Shown one piece after another: positions 55,640 through 64,000 of a DNA stretch of 64,000 nt (positions are counted from its first letter, which is position 1; every line of letters starts with the position of its first letter). Source of the DNA: Eukaryota sp. TZLM1-RC (lineage: Eukaryota > Metamonada: BaSk clade); NCBI GenBank assembly GCA_040285825.1, contig JAUPSS010000001.1, forward strand, positions 1,116,001 through 1,180,000, in the 5' to 3' direction. A program made the translations under genes and the position numbers. A model generated the notes under the pieces. The model was not told the origin of the DNA, made no database searches, and saw only the letters and a program-made list of their open reading frames with translations.

Positions 55640-56460
55640 AGTCATCAGATTCTCCATTTTTTATAACCAGTGTACCACGAAGATTTGGATTGTGTGTCAT
55701 TAATGAAGCATTTGTAACAAAGACGAGGTTATATTAGAATATCCCCATTAATCAATTATTAGCAAAAGAAAAATGTATTTGTTCGAATTCACCTCAAGTC
55801 GCTTTGCGACATGATCTGAAATGTTTTCAAATGATAACTTATCGTTCTTCATTACATGATGTTGATAGAGACACTGTTTTTAATATGGCACAAACTGGAA
55901 GAATATTGTGTATCAAAGAGCCTCTGCTGAAGGAAACACTTTCTCTCAATATTTTTGGTTCTGATGATGGAGATGAAGTATTCTGTGATTGGATTGATAA
56001 CTTGCAAGCAATTGTTGACTCTGTCTCGGGTAATGTTGCAAATCATACTTTGGTTCACAGAGGAAAACTTAATCCTGTGAGTGCTCTTCATTTTAAAGCA
56101 AAAGAAAAACACAGAAAATATGATACAGATATTGAAAAAAGCTAATGTTGGTAGAAATACACAGCTGGTTTTTATTGCTTTCCCATTTTCGATAAACGGA
56201 AGATTATTAGTTGAAGCAGAAACTTTTCTCAATGGCTTCCAAAAAATACAATGAAAAGATTTGATAATTTTATGGCGTTCTCGGATTCAATTTGCCATTA
56301 TTAATAGATTACCTTGGTTTTTGAATCGAATAAGAGACGCTTTAGCTAGACAGCAAGTAGATCAAGATTTTGAAGACGAAATCTTGGTTCAATGATATTC
56401 GTCCCATTAGTTATGAGTTAATTTAATTAAGTGTGCATGTTCAATAAATACTGTACTTCA
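55640..56460 (+). mobile_element. LINE-B 3' fragment
   Basis: Frames encode VPRRFGLCVINEAFVTKTRL, a CICSN...LRHDLKC knuckle, TYRSSLHD, EPLLKE, a DDGDEVFCDW motif (RGD of the sister copy altered), AIVDSVSGNV, KAKEKHRKYD, then after one break NTQLVFIAFPFSINGRL and LWRSRIQFAIINRLP. Close relative of 14.75-15.45 kb. Confidence 0.7.
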
Positions 56461-57130
56461 AATATGTCTATTCAGATCATTATCACTTTGTTGAAACCTA
56501 CTGATGATTTACATTCACCGACACATAATCTACTTGTCAAATGACTGGCTCAAGAAAATTAGTTGTTACTTGACTCGAGTCCAATCTAAGTAAATTTGTC
56601 AAGGAAATCTTACTCTTCTAAAGAAGACAATTCTAGTTATACCTTTAATAAAAAAATTCATTAGTATTTACCTATTGCAATTCTATAATACCAGTTCTGT
56701 GACCAGTTATTCTCATAGCAATCAACAAAAACTGTTTGTTTTGCTTTTATCATTCTTCCCCCCCCCCAGGACTTCCGAATAATAAAAAATCACTCGGTGA
56801 GAACTCTCTCACTTTGGTGGTAATGATGAAGTACTGATTGGTTAGCGTTACGTTATTTGAGAACCATGAAGAGATAATGAAGATGATGATTAGAAGGCTG
56901 TTGTTTATTAATGAATTAGTGTAAATTTAGGACGAACACGTGTACAAAATGAGAAGAGATGGGAAGATATTTTTCACAAACTGTCTTGGTACGATATGCC
57001 TAACCTCTAATCAACACATAAGCAAATGAGAAAACTTGTTTGACTTTATGAAACTAATTGTCCGATCACAAACTGCTACGATTATATTTTGGCAAGACGA
57101 TTGGCTTAATTCAACAGGTAGAATCCGTAA
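56461..57130. other. Intergenic, nothing recognised
   Basis: Includes a run of nine or more C at about 56759. No gene seen. Confidence 0.35.
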
Positions 57131-57687
57131 CAAAACGCAGTTCCAGGATCGTATTGCTTATTCTCTTTATTTATTACTAGCGGGTTTCCCAAAGCAGTGT
57201 CTCCTAGGCTACTCAATGATAGTTGAGTTGGTAAACATGATCGGTTTTCCCGAGTTGAGCAAGACGTTGCCTAGCTGAAATCAGACGTTATTGAGCTGAA
57301 ATCAGACGTTAATGAACTGAAATCAGATGTTGCCGAACTGAAATCAGACGTTATTGAACTGAAATCAGACGTTACTCAGCTGAAATCAGACATTGCTGAG
57401 CTCAAAGCAGGCATGATTAGATTTATAGCACTATTGGAATCACAAGTTTGTCTTGTTGATTTACATAAAAACAGAAGAATGTGGTTGACCAAATGTGCAT
57501 ATAAATATAAACAAACCAAAGACTTTGGAAATCAGCATCATCGGAATTAGTCCAGTAACATCATGCAAGAAAAGCGATCAAGTTTACCAATACAACTATC
57601 CTTGAATGGTCTAGAAAACACTTCTTTGGGGAACCCTCTAGTAATAAATACAGAGAAGAACCAATACGATCCTGGAACTGCGTTTTG
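57131..57687. repeat. Inverted repeat (arms about 115 bp)
   Basis: 57131-57243 and the reverse complement of 57571-57687 share AAAACGCAGTTCCAGGATCG, TTTATTACTAG and GGTAAAC(A/T)TGATCG with about 20 substitutions. The spacer is about 330 bp and holds the heptad repeat. Origin unknown; possibly a small transposon or gene-fragment hairpin. Confidence 0.75.
57265..57540 (+). pseudogene. Heptad (ELKSDV) coiled-coil repeat, interrupted frame
   Basis: Seven tandem 21-bp units encode (E/Q)LKSDV(I/N/A/T) heptads, a strong parallel coiled-coil pattern, followed by FIALLESQVCLVDLHKN. The first unit reads TAG where its sisters have GAG, so the frame is interrupted. No start codon is evident. Confidence 0.55.
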
Positions 57688-58108
57688 CTAAAGATACTAC
57701 AAAGTAAGAAAGGACTTTGATCAATATGGTAATCAAAGTACCTCAATGGCACATTACATATTTCGACTAAACATGGCTTGGGAGAAAGGAAATAGGATAC
57801 CTAGATGTTGGAACTCCTCGTGAATCATACAGAAACACCTTCGAATGCTGCGTTCACGAAGAAGGATTCAGAATGCGGAGGCGTGTTTCTTTGGAATACA
57901 TTGAAGATACATTCTCCTCCCTGGTTTCCAAAGTTCCTAGAGTTATTCTCAAACAATAAGATCCAGGACAAAACCGGCTGCAACCTAACTTCTAAAGTTC
58001 TAACATGTATGGACAAATGCTAGTATGTTGCTGACAGCCACATGTTGAGTGAAAACAAAAAAACTTACCAGTAGCAAGTATAAATGGGAATTCATTTCTT
58101 TTTTATTA
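57688..58108. other. No supported gene
   Basis: Frames 57805-58023 (+) and 57825-58016 (-) overlap and have no recognisable motif. Confidence 0.35.
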
Positions 58109-58807
58109 TTAGATGAACTGACTTTTGTAATTTTGCGCTTCCTTTTGAATTTGTTGAAATTCAGTTTCTAAAATATTATTTTCAGCCACTTGATTAGTTA
58201 ATTCCAAATCCTTTTCATTAATTTCAGACATTAACTGGGAATTTCGGAATCTTAACTTTGAAATTTCAGTTTCCAGTTTAGACATTGTTGATTGGTGATC
58301 AGAAACTTGCGATTGTAAATTAACCAACTCTAACTGTTGGTTGACCGCCTTGCCATCGTGATTGCTTTTCAGCTCAGTTATTAACCTTTCCTTTTCAATC
58401 AAATCATTTTCAAGTTCGGAAAGCTGCAGACTCTGAGATTGAGTAGTTTCATTTAATTTAGATACTTCACACTCAAGTTGGTGGTTTAGTGATTGAACAC
58501 TGCTCATTTCTTGGTTAAGTTGTGATATGTGCGCATCATGAGAGTGTAGAGACGACAGAGCAAGGGAAAGAGAGGACTGTAGTTGAGATTCAATTGAGGT
58601 AAGTTCTGCATTGATATCATGGCGAAGGTCATTGAGATCAGAACGAAGCGAGAACGCATTTGAAACCTTCTGGAGTGTGTCTGGAGCGAAAAATACATCA
58701 CTTACTTGTGGAAGAGGAAGATTATGTGATTTGCAGTAGTTTTGATAAGTAGTGATTGTGTGTTTAAGCTGAATCACCTTGGTTTGTAAAGAATTGAGTT
58801 TAGACAT
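58109..58807 (-). CDS. Coiled-coil protein of unknown function
   Basis: Uninterrupted 232-aa frame, rich in Leu, Glu, Gln, Ser and Asn. A short non-coil region lies around residues 25-55 (SHNLPLPQVSDVFFAPD). From about residue 55 to the end heptads are continuous (SLHSHDAHISQLNQEMSSVQ, LSELENDLIEKERLITELK, NSQLMSEINEKDLELTNQV). No signal peptide, no membrane segment. It is divergent from the Fanzor copy starting at 59056, with 249 bp between starts, and the Fanzor 5' block lies in this interval. Not a recognised family. Confidence 0.6.
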   Translation of the reverse strand: MSKLNSLQTKVIQLKHTITTYQNYCKSHNLPLPQVSDVFFAPDTLQKVSNAFSLRSDLNDLRHDINAELTSIESQLQSSLSLALSSLHSHDAHISQLNQEMSSVQSLNHQLECEVSKLNETTQSQSLQLSELENDLIEKERLITELKSNHDGKAVNQQLELVNLQSQVSDHQSTMSKLETEISKLRFRNSQLMSEINEKDLELTNQVAENNILETEFQQIQKEAQNYKSQFI

Positions 58808-58940
58808 CGGCTAATAACACAAAACGTCAAACAGTGGTAACCTGTTGAGATTAATGGAGGACGTGGATAAAATGAACTGAGATGCTGAACTACTCAGTTG
58901 GAGAATTCTTACAATGAAGTGAGGGGAAAGTGTGGGAATA

Positions 58941-59062
58941 GTGAAAACCTCCCAAAACCAAGTTGAGGGTTAAAAACCTCCCAGAATAGGCAACCAGAAG
59001 TCGAAAATGGGTGACAAGTGTAAAATTTGATAGATGAGCTCTTTATTCTCACTACATGTCAG
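58941..59062 (+). repeat. Fanzor-associated 5' block, copy 2
   Basis: Matches 816-945 and leads straight into the ATGTCAG start of the Fanzor frame. Within it AAAACCTCCCA occurs twice, about 34 bp apart. Confidence 0.65.
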
Positions 59063-61012
59063 ACACCCCCTCTGTATCACGTGTATTCACTCGGTCTTGT
59101 GCACTTAACTCGCTGCTGACCCCTGCAGCGGTGCAACAAATTCGGACTGACCTTCCTGTGGTCACCGAGATTTGTCATGAAGCGTCTTTATTACTTCAAT
59201 CTTTTCTTCTAAATTTTCCGTTGGCATCAAGAGCTTTAGTGGAACAGGATGTATGGTATCTGTTTATGACCGTCATCACCACTGGTTCTTTTCCAAAGCC
59301 TTCCACATCTAAAGGCCAACGCCAATTACTCCATATCTTTTACAATGGATTTCTTCCTGAATGCCCACAAGACAGGTCTCTTGTTTCTGTGTGGGAAAAT
59401 TCTTTAGTACCTTACAGAAATTCATTCAATCTTTTCCTCAATGATTGGCTGCAGTCCCAGAACTGTAATTTTATCAATAGAAAAGGGCTTTCTTCTTATC
59501 TTGCCTGTCGTGCTCATCAATTGGCCTCCAACGTTAAGACATGTTTACCCAAAATTTGTCAATCCTGGACAAAAAACTTTATTCGTGCTCATTGTAGAGC
59601 CCTGAATAAAACAAATGTCTTTGCAAATAATATTCTTTCACTTTTGCCAGATGAACTACTAGCCCAACCCGAGGAAGTAGTAGTTGATTCTGTTCTTGAA
59701 TACCTCATCAATTTCAATTTGAATAATTCAAGAGAAAGATTTTTTTTATTGAATGCATGTAGGTTTATCTTGAATCTCTTTCAAAGATTTCCTACCACTG
59801 CCTCCCTACTGTCCTCACATGATAAAATCACTTTTTCATCAAAGGAAATTAGTGAGCTTTTTCTCTTCAATCTTAAAATTTCACAATACTTACTCACTTT
59901 CTTTTCTCATATGCATTGCTGGAAGAAATTTAGAATAATACCTTTAGCTTCTCATAAAGGTTCTAAATTTATTGAGGTACCTTCACAAATTTTCCACTCT
60001 GTGAAAAAAATTTCCAATTATTGAAGGATCATCTTCCAAAACAAAGTTTATCAAAAATACATGTCTGAAACGAATATTCAAACAATGTCCTTACCAAAAA
60101 TTCAATATCAACAGAAAAAGTTTGAAAAATAGATTTAACAAAATTTTATTGAAAACTAATGGTAATGAACTGCTTTTGACCTTTGAAGGTAAAAATAATG
60201 ACTCAGAAAACACAGATGAGCTGGATGAACCACCGAAAAAGAAAAGAAGATCAAAAAGTGAAATGAAAAGTGACCCTAATGCCAACAAAACCAGAGAAAC
60301 ACAGTTGAAGGGTACTAAAAAATGCCCCGTCGAAGACGTAGACATCCAGTCGAAATTTTACCTGAAAGGCCCCTTATCGGCGTTGATCTTGGCCAATCAA
60401 GATTATGTGGTTACTTCTTAAATGATAATCAATGTGGAGTTATCCCTTGTCCAACTGGCAGAAGATACATGACAAAAAAATTCACCCAGTAAACACTCTC
60501 CCAACCAATATTCCGTTCAAAATTTCAACCAATATTTGAACCATTGGAATTTGGTCAGGAGGAAAGTGTATTTGGAAAGTAATCGCCAGAAATGGAAAAT
60601 AATTAAATTTGATAACCGCAGACGAAAAGAGAGACGGTTCAGAGAGAGTCTCAACAAATTTCAAAGTCTGGCTGGACATCCTGAAAAACTCTATCTTGCT
60701 GTGGGTTCTGCTAATTTCCCTTCTCATTGCCGAAAAGTCAATCGATATGGATCAGCAAGGGCTTTCAGAAAATGGTTGTGTTATCAAAAGGACGTGAAGC
60801 ACTTGTCAACCAGTGAATTTAATACAAGCAAAATGTCAAGTTGTTGCATGGCCGAGAATATTCAAGCAGGCTCATGGCAGATGCGTATTTGTACTGAGTG
60901 TCAAATAGTATATGACAGAGATATTTCCGCTGCAAAAAATATTCAAATTAAGAAGAAAGCGGAATTGTGGCCGGAAAGATACATTTGCCCAGATGCTCTG
61001 CTGAGGAGATGA
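59056..61012 (+). pseudogene. Fanzor (TnpB-like RNA-guided nuclease), copy 2, most complete
   Basis: Several frames in order. 59056-60024 (322 aa): a helical N-terminal domain, ending FRIIPLASHKGSKFIEVP as in Fanzor1 proteins. 60025-60421: a basic stretch with DEPPKKKRRSK, a classic nuclear-localisation signal. 60322-60492: LIGVDLGQSRLCGYFL, the RuvC-I strand (Asp codon 60385-60387). 60536-61012: VGSANFPSHCRKV, STSEFNTSKMSSCC, CTEC and YDRDISAAKNI, the zinc finger and RuvC-III motif (Asp codon 60920-60922). Order and spacing match a full Fanzor. The frames are separated by at least three shifts, so it is a pseudogene unless introns or assembly errors explain them. The conserved 5' block precedes the start. 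Confidence 0.78.
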
Positions 61013-61768
61013 ATAGGGAACGTGAGCATACAGAAACAAAAACTTTTGAGACCGATCTACAAATACCCTAGTAGCATTTGGTAGATCCACTTAGATACAT
61101 CAAGTCGCGAGGCTTTGTTCTGTGAATGCAGTAGGTGTATTTAAGTGAGGTAGCCCATTGATGAAGATCAAGTTGTCTTTGTCAAATGATGCTACATGTC
61201 TCTTACAGCCTGTGAGTAGACATTGAGAAAGTTGAAAACAGGAGTGAATTTCACAGGGGAATGCATGATAAGTGAAATTCACAGTTAGATGAACTCTTTT
61301 TTTTCTCAATTATTCTTCACTCCAATAAATGTCCTCCCTCTTCTACAAATCAAAAGATGATTGAAATAGTTCTATGCATTCATATGCCCACAAATAGTGA
61401 ATACCTTGATGTGGTTCCAGATCAAGAGGTAAAATGCAAGTCAAATACGATATGTAGGTCCTACTTATTATTTAATGAAAATCTATGGTTTTGTTCTAAA
61501 AAAGTTTTAATATAGAAAAATTTCTAAATCATTAAATACAACAATTACTACTTGAAATAAACCTTAACCACTGTCTTTTACTATTTTAAATCCTGATTTC
61601 AACCAATTTGTACCATAGCTTAACCTCTCAAGATTACTGCTTGGTTTTTTAGTAAAATTCGTTGGCATTTCACAGGAACTCATGCTGATAAAAATGATCA
61701 TGAAACATATAAAAATCACATATTATGAACACCAATCAAAACGAAGATTTATTCACCAAATAAAACAA
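61013..61768. other. Intergenic, no supported gene
   Basis: Follows the Fanzor 3' end. Any guide RNA (omegaRNA) of the element might lie here or overlap the ORF end, but no structure was identified. The last part is the 3' flank of SRP68. Confidence 0.35.
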
Positions 61769-63142
61769 TTATTTCTTGAAAAATCCACGCAAAATTCCCT
61801 TTTCTTTCTTTTCTTTTTTCTGCAAATCAGCAATCTTATCATCTAATTCGGGAAAATCAACACAATTGTAAACCAAATCCAAAACAAAAGGTTTGGCATG
61901 TACAACTTCCAATTTTGGGGGGTAATCAGCAATGTTACTATTCTTAGTAACACAATCAAAATAAGATTGGTGATTTTTCGACCCTATAATCGCGTCAGCA
62001 ACAGTACTATACTGTAAAGACTTAGCCTGTGAGTTCACCAAAACTACCCAATTTTTCAATTGTTGCATAAACTCCACGTTCCCCACCATTAATTCATCAA
62101 TCAAAATGATTGATTGACTGAGATAACGATAACTCTTCCCGTACAACTCAGCAGCCGTATTGAACTGTAAGGCCTTGCTGAAAGAGAGAGCACTGTAGAA
62201 AACTCTTAAAGATCTGAAACAAGAACCTAAAACATTACCCAACTCCTCTTCCAACGGTTCACAATTAGAGATCAAAATTTCCAAAAGTCTGACCAGTTCT
62301 GTTGACTTTGCTTGACCAGCTTCTACTTCTTTCTTCTTTAACAAAGCCATAACAAGATTTCTATGCAAAACACGGTTTGCCTTCTCGTTATGAACGTATT
62401 CAAAAGCCTTGTTAAAAGATTCTCTCGTCTCTTCATCAATAGAACCCTGAACACTTCGCAAGGCATCTTCCGTCTCGCCCAAGCACATTAACAAAGGTTG
62501 AAAGACACCAACAATTTCTTCTTCTGTTTTAGATTCTAAATTATTAATATTAACATTGAGCACCTTCAAAGCTTCGTTAATCCCCATGATAGCTCTTATC
62601 AAGGTAGGTGACGCTGGTAGGATTAGATTAATGGCCATTTGATCTTGACCAAGAGAGACTGTCACGTGACCAGTGACGTCAGCTTGTTTCTCCATAGCAA
62701 GAGCGTGTTCAAGTTGAAGATGATATTGTTTGGCGAGTTGCTTGGCCTTCTCGCTTCCTTTATGCTCTATGAGTTCAGCAAGAAGAGAGGAATGTTTGAC
62801 GGCCTTAGAGAGACGTGATAGAGCATGATGCATCACCTTGGTTGATTTTTGGCTAGCAGCTTCTTGCTTGAGATACATTGCGTGTGACCAGGCACGTTCT
62901 GCTTCTAAAAGTTTGATAAGGAAGAATCTATCAGATCGGACATCATCGGGGGTGATAGTTTTGGGTTTTTGTTTACGAGGATGGGTGTGTTTGAGGGACT
63001 GGCGCAGACGGTGAAGACGACGGCTACAGTATTGTTGATAACGCTGGAAATCTCCCAAGGAAGCACCATATGTAGATTGCAACTCATGGACAATATCAAA
63101 TAAAGGAAAGTCAAAGAGTTGTGGGGAATCGGGAGGAGACAT
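61769..63142 (-). CDS. SRP68: Signal recognition particle 68-kDa subunit
   Basis: Uninterrupted 457-aa frame. The N-terminus matches SRP68: FDIVHELQSTYGASLGDFQR, then YCSRRLHRLRQSL (family: YCSRRQRRLRKTL), LLEAERAWSHAMYLKQEA and HHALSRLSKAVKHSSLL. The C-terminus ends KPFVLDLVYNCVDFPELDDKI...GILRGFFKK, paralleling the animal KPLFFDLALNHV...GYIKGIF end. SRP68 binds SRP RNA through its arginine-rich N-terminal domain and pairs with SRP72 to support elongation arrest and ER targeting. At 457 residues it is shorter than the roughly 620-residue animal protein, mostly in the middle. It is transcribed alone; there is no linked SRP gene in the window. Confidence 0.92.
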   Translation of the reverse strand: MSPPDSPQLFDFPLFDIVHELQSTYGASLGDFQRYQQYCSRRLHRLRQSLKHTHPRKQKPKTITPDDVRSDRFFLIKLLEAERAWSHAMYLKQEAASQKSTKVMHHALSRLSKAVKHSSLLAELIEHKGSEKAKQLAKQYHLQLEHALAMEKQADVTGHVTVSLGQDQMAINLILPASPTLIRAIMGINEALKVLNVNINNLESKTEEEIVGVFQPLLMCLGETEDALRSVQGSIDEETRESFNKAFEYVHNEKANRVLHRNLVMALLKKKEVEAGQAKSTELVRLLEILISNCEPLEEELGNVLGSCFRSLRVFYSALSFSKALQFNTAAELYGKSYRYLSQSIILIDELMVGNVEFMQQLKNWVVLVNSQAKSLQYSTVADAIIGSKNHQSYFDCVTKNSNIADYPPKLEVVHAKPFVLDLVYNCVDFPELDDKIADLQKKEKKEKGILRGFFKK

Positions 63143-63300
63143 TGACTACTGGTTGGCTGGAAGTACAATTTAATAAAGAGCAAATACAAATGTAGTCTTT
63201 TGGATTGAATGTGATTCCTGAGTGTTCATCACCCCATCAACATTTGCACAACGCACATCTTTTTTTCCATTTACACATCTCACCTTTATTTCTTAATTAA
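63143..63300. other. SRP68 upstream region
   Basis: Short AT-rich promoter region; no motif recognised. Confidence 0.3.
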
Positions 63301-63309
63301 ATGCGTCTT

Positions 63310-63400
63310 GAAATCATGCCATCAGCCAAGCAGATCAAGATTTTGTTGAGGATATCATGGTTCAATAAATTTTGTCCAATTATTTATGAGGTTATTTTGT
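63310..63400 (+). mobile_element. LINE-B 3'-end remnant
   Basis: Reads SQADQDFVEDIMVQ-stop and then ATTATTTATGAGGT, matching the last codons and first UTR bases of LINE-B at 56345-56420 and 14765-14820. Confidence 0.55.
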
Positions 63401-63612
63401 TGGGTTGGCGGCAAGTTTTATAAATCAAATCATGCCGTAAATTATTTCAATCAACATTCTTTTACTTTTATTACAATTCAACTGAATCTCGATGTTCTAA
63501 TATACCGAATCTGATCTCAGTTCAGGACTCAGAAGGAGAATATTGTAACTCGCCACAAAAAAATTGTAGAAGAAATAACAGGATAGTTCTTCTTATAAAA
63601 AACTTTGAAAAT

Positions 63613-64000
63613 TTGGGGAAAGAATTGGTCTTCAAAATCTTCAATCTTTTTCATCTACTTCAAAGTTTAATTAAACTTCCTCTTAACCGCCACCTTTCTG
63701 CGTTTCTAATACATCACCAACAATCATACCTACAACCACTTTGTTTAAATTACAACTTTTATCATATATTTCGATCTACAAATCCTCTTGTCACTAGGTC
63801 TTTGACCCAGAAGTTCAATGAATTACGTGTAGTAGTTTTGTCACAATTACTTGGATGGAAAATGTTCCAAATTCCTGATCATGCTTATCTTAGTCCACAT
63901 TAAGGCGGTTTAGGTTGGATAAAGGCTTCTATTGTTTTTTCATGTGGTTTTATTGGTGGATGCAGAAATGTAATATTTGAGTGTTCTTAAAGATTTGAAG
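63613..64000 (+). mobile_element. LINE fragment continuing past the window end
   Basis: Frame 63613-63903 plus continuation reads KFNELRVVVLSQLLGWKM, PDHAYLSPH, one in-frame TAA, then GGLGWIKASIVFSCGFIGG. This is the post-reverse-transcriptase connection motif (GGxGxxxA...FIGGxxN) also seen in LINE-A at 51.8 kb. Its C-terminal endonuclease would lie beyond 64000. Confidence 0.6.

Overview
The window is nuclear DNA from a unicellular, flagellum-bearing eukaryote of uncertain affiliation. It is AT-rich, and its host genes are long, uninterrupted reading frames. The clearest taxonomic clue is a complete CFAP206 gene (radial-spoke base of motile cilia) at 2.2-3.8 kb. With an SRP68 gene, an RCC1-repeat gene and a RING-kinase-LRR gene, this fits an intron-poor amoeboflagellate-type protist. 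No rRNA gene, intact tRNA gene, CRISPR array or bacterial operon is visible.

Layout. 0.8-2.2 kb: a Fanzor-family (eukaryotic TnpB homologue) relic directly upstream of CFAP206. 5.6-6.3 kb: a LINE 3' fragment. 6.8-9.4 kb: an old Ty3/gypsy element with both LTRs but only gag and integrase, followed by decayed gag-like DNA split by a hAT transposon (9.8-10.9 kb) with an exact 8-bp target duplication. 14.8-15.4 kb: a second LINE family. 16.6-17.0 kb: a possible MULE remnant. 18.0-20.4 kb: the RCC1 gene, divergent from a broken SENP8/DEN1-like protease. 22.4-23.2 kb: a second Fanzor relic abutting a chromodomain-bearing Ty3 integrase. 25.7-28.9 kb: LINE pieces, including a YMDD reverse transcriptase.

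30.4-44.1 kb is the most structured region. A RING-kinase-coiled coil-LRR gene (minus strand, 941 aa) is followed by a head-to-tail array of duplicated units. Each unit carries a LINE 3' domain, a tRNA-derived SINE-like segment and a truncated LRR cassette copied from the 3' end of the kinase gene. The block is bracketed by an inverted pair of LINE-derived segments. 44.5-51.7 kb: a 7.17-kb Ty3/gypsy element with identical 79-bp LTRs, inserted into a LINE that resumes at 51.7-54.6 kb. 55.6-56.5 kb: another LINE fragment. 57.1-57.7 kb: an inverted repeat around a coiled-coil heptad repeat. 58.1-61.0 kb: a coiled-coil ORF divergent from a third Fanzor copy, which shares its 5' flank with the first. 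61.8-63.1 kb: SRP68. The window ends inside another LINE.

The host genes (cilium, protein targeting, signalling) form no pathway together; the region is a repeat-rich mosaic. The breaks I could localise in the 7.17-kb retroelement and in two other broken genes fall at short homopolymer runs, so some apparent pseudogenes may be unpolished assembly rather than real decay. All assignments come from reading motifs; no database search was possible.
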